The translations under genes were made by a program, and so were the position numbers. Source: Ornithinimicrobium murale (GTDB lineage: Bacteria; Actinomycetota; Actinomycetes; Actinomycetales; Dermatophilaceae). From it: a stretch of DNA of 38,309 nucleotides. The stretch's first letter is position 1. Every line of letters starts with the position of its first letter. Below the pieces are notes generated by a model, which did not search any database, was not told the DNA's origin, and worked only from the letters and a program-made list of their open reading frames with translations. The stretch is taken from the NCBI RefSeq assembly GCF_003352835.1, contig NZ_QLVD01000030.1, positions 1 to 38,309 of the forward strand. Direction: 5' to 3'. Shown here piece after piece: positions 37,549 through 38,309 of the stretch.

Positions 37549-38309
37549 TCAGCCCTTGCGGGTCTGGACCTCCTCGGTGGCCTGCGGGAGCACCGTGAAC
37601 AGGTCGCCGACAATGCCGAAGTCGACCAGCTCGAAGATCGGAGCCTCGGGGTCCTTGTTGATCGCGACGATCGTCTTGGAGGTCTGCATACCGGCGCGGT
37701 GCTGGATCGCCCCGGAGATGCCTGCGGCGACGTAGAGCTGCGGGGAGACCTGGACACCGGTCTGACCGACCTGGTTGGCGTGCGGATACCACCCGGCATC
37801 CACCGCGGCGCGGGAGGCGCCGACCGCGGCACCGAGGGAGTCGGCGAACGCCTCGACCGGGTTGAAGTCGCCGCCGGTGCCGCGGCCACCGGAGACCACG
37901 ATCGCGGCCTCGGTCAGCTGCGGACGACCCGAGGCAGCCTTCTCCGTGCGGTCCACGATCCGGGCCGCGGTCGCCGCCTCGGACAGGCTGACGGTCACGA
38001 CCTCGTCGGCCGCCGCACCGGACGCCTCCTGGACCGGGATCGAGTTGGGCTTGACCGTCACGACCGGGGAGCCCTTGGCCGCGGCGGACGTCACGGTGTA
38101 GCTGCCGGCGAAGACGGACTGCACCGTGCGCACCCCGCCCCCGTCACCGGGCTGGACGTCAACGGCGTCGGTGATCAGGCCGGACTCGGTCTTGATCGCC
38201 AGGCGTGCCGCGGTCTCCTTGCCCTCCGGGCTCGAGGGGAGCAGGACAGCAGCGGGGCTCGCCTGGGCCACGAGCTGGGCCAGGACCTCGGCGGTCGGGG
38301 CAACCAGGT
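37549..38309 (-). CDS. etfA: Electron transfer flavoprotein alpha subunit, 5' part beyond the window
   Basis: The frame is open to the right edge, so only the C-terminal 253 residues are visible. They contain the FAD-binding domain of Etf[61 protein letters not shown] and the C-terminal [15 protein letters not shown]. With EtfB it accepts electrons from acyl-CoA and related dehydrogenases and passes them to the quinone pool. Its position upstream of the cysteine desulfurase and mnmA is usual in actinobacteria. An acyl-CoA dehydrogenase in the same window (11015) is a possible electron donor. Confidence 0.96.
   Translation of the reverse strand, partial: LVAPTAEVLAQLVAQASPAAVLLPSSPEGKETAARLAIKTESGLITDAVDVQPGDGGGVRTVQSVFAGSYTVTSAAAKGSPVVTVKPNSIPVQEASGAAADEVVTVSLSEAATAARIVDRTEKAASGRPQLTEAAIVVSGGRGTGGDFNPVEAFADSLGAAVGASRAAVDAGWYPHANQVGQTGVQVSPQLYVAAGISGAIQHRAGMQTSKTIVAINKDPEAPIFELVDFGIVGDLFTVLPQATEEVQTRKG

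Overview
The window comes from a high-GC actinobacterium. GTG starts, four-base GTGA/ATGA overlaps and strong GC-rich codon bias are seen throughout. One backbone of minus-strand genes (etfA - cysteine desulfurase - mnmA - methionine-synthase-like - ligA - gatC - gatA - gatB, followed by branched-chain amino acid type genes) matches the order I know from many Actinobacteria. Gene content would fit Intrasporangiaceae or Ornithinimicrobiaceae-like organisms, but the genus is a guess. No rRNA, tRNA, CRISPR array or intact insertion sequence was seen.

Layout. 1-1.3 kb: 3' part of a DUF222/HNH endonuclease gene broken by a one-base frameshift. 1.4-6 kb: a ThDP-dependent enzyme, a small orphan protein, ilvE with a coupled tiny membrane protein, and a quinone-oxidoreductase-like gene. 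6-8.5 kb: a tight minus-strand operon of a D-2-hydroxyacid dehydrogenase, a SixA-type phosphatase and a degenerate ketol-acid reductoisomerase (KARI) that has lost most catalytic residues. 8.6-12.2 kb (plus strand): a lipoprotein sugar dehydrogenase, a lipoate ligase with its accessory domain at the N terminus, and an acyl-CoA dehydrogenase. 12.2-15.7 kb: gatCAB, probably from a leaderless promoter. 15.7-18.1 kb: a repeat-containing orphan protein, two different DUF488 proteins and a membrane-tethered glutaredoxin. 18.2-20.3 kb: ligA.

20.5-25.7 kb is the most dynamic part. A lipoprotein gene is present twice (960 bp, collinear without indels, last ~370 bp apparently identical). A 275-bp wreck of the methionine-synthase-like gene follows copy 1, and the intact gene lies beyond copy 2. 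Between them sit a lower-GC lipoprotein gene and a frame-disrupted secreted-protein remnant. 25.8-28.3 kb: a multicopper oxidase and two small orphan genes. 28.4-34.3 kb: a five-gene operon (two permeases, ATPase, substrate-binding lipoprotein, adenosine-deaminase-like enzyme) divergent from a LacI regulator, with a perfect inverted repeat between them, probably uptake and deamination of a purine-like compound. 34.3-38.3 kb: DUF1345 protein, mnmA, cysteine desulfurase and the 3' part of etfA.

The least explained signals are non-coding. A 21-bp motif occurs seven times in two intergenic arrays with a 31-32 bp period, upstream of the methionine-synthase-like and cysteine desulfurase genes. The octamer CGGCATAC/GTATGCCG occurs about 18 times where base composition predicts one or two. 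All counts were made by eye.
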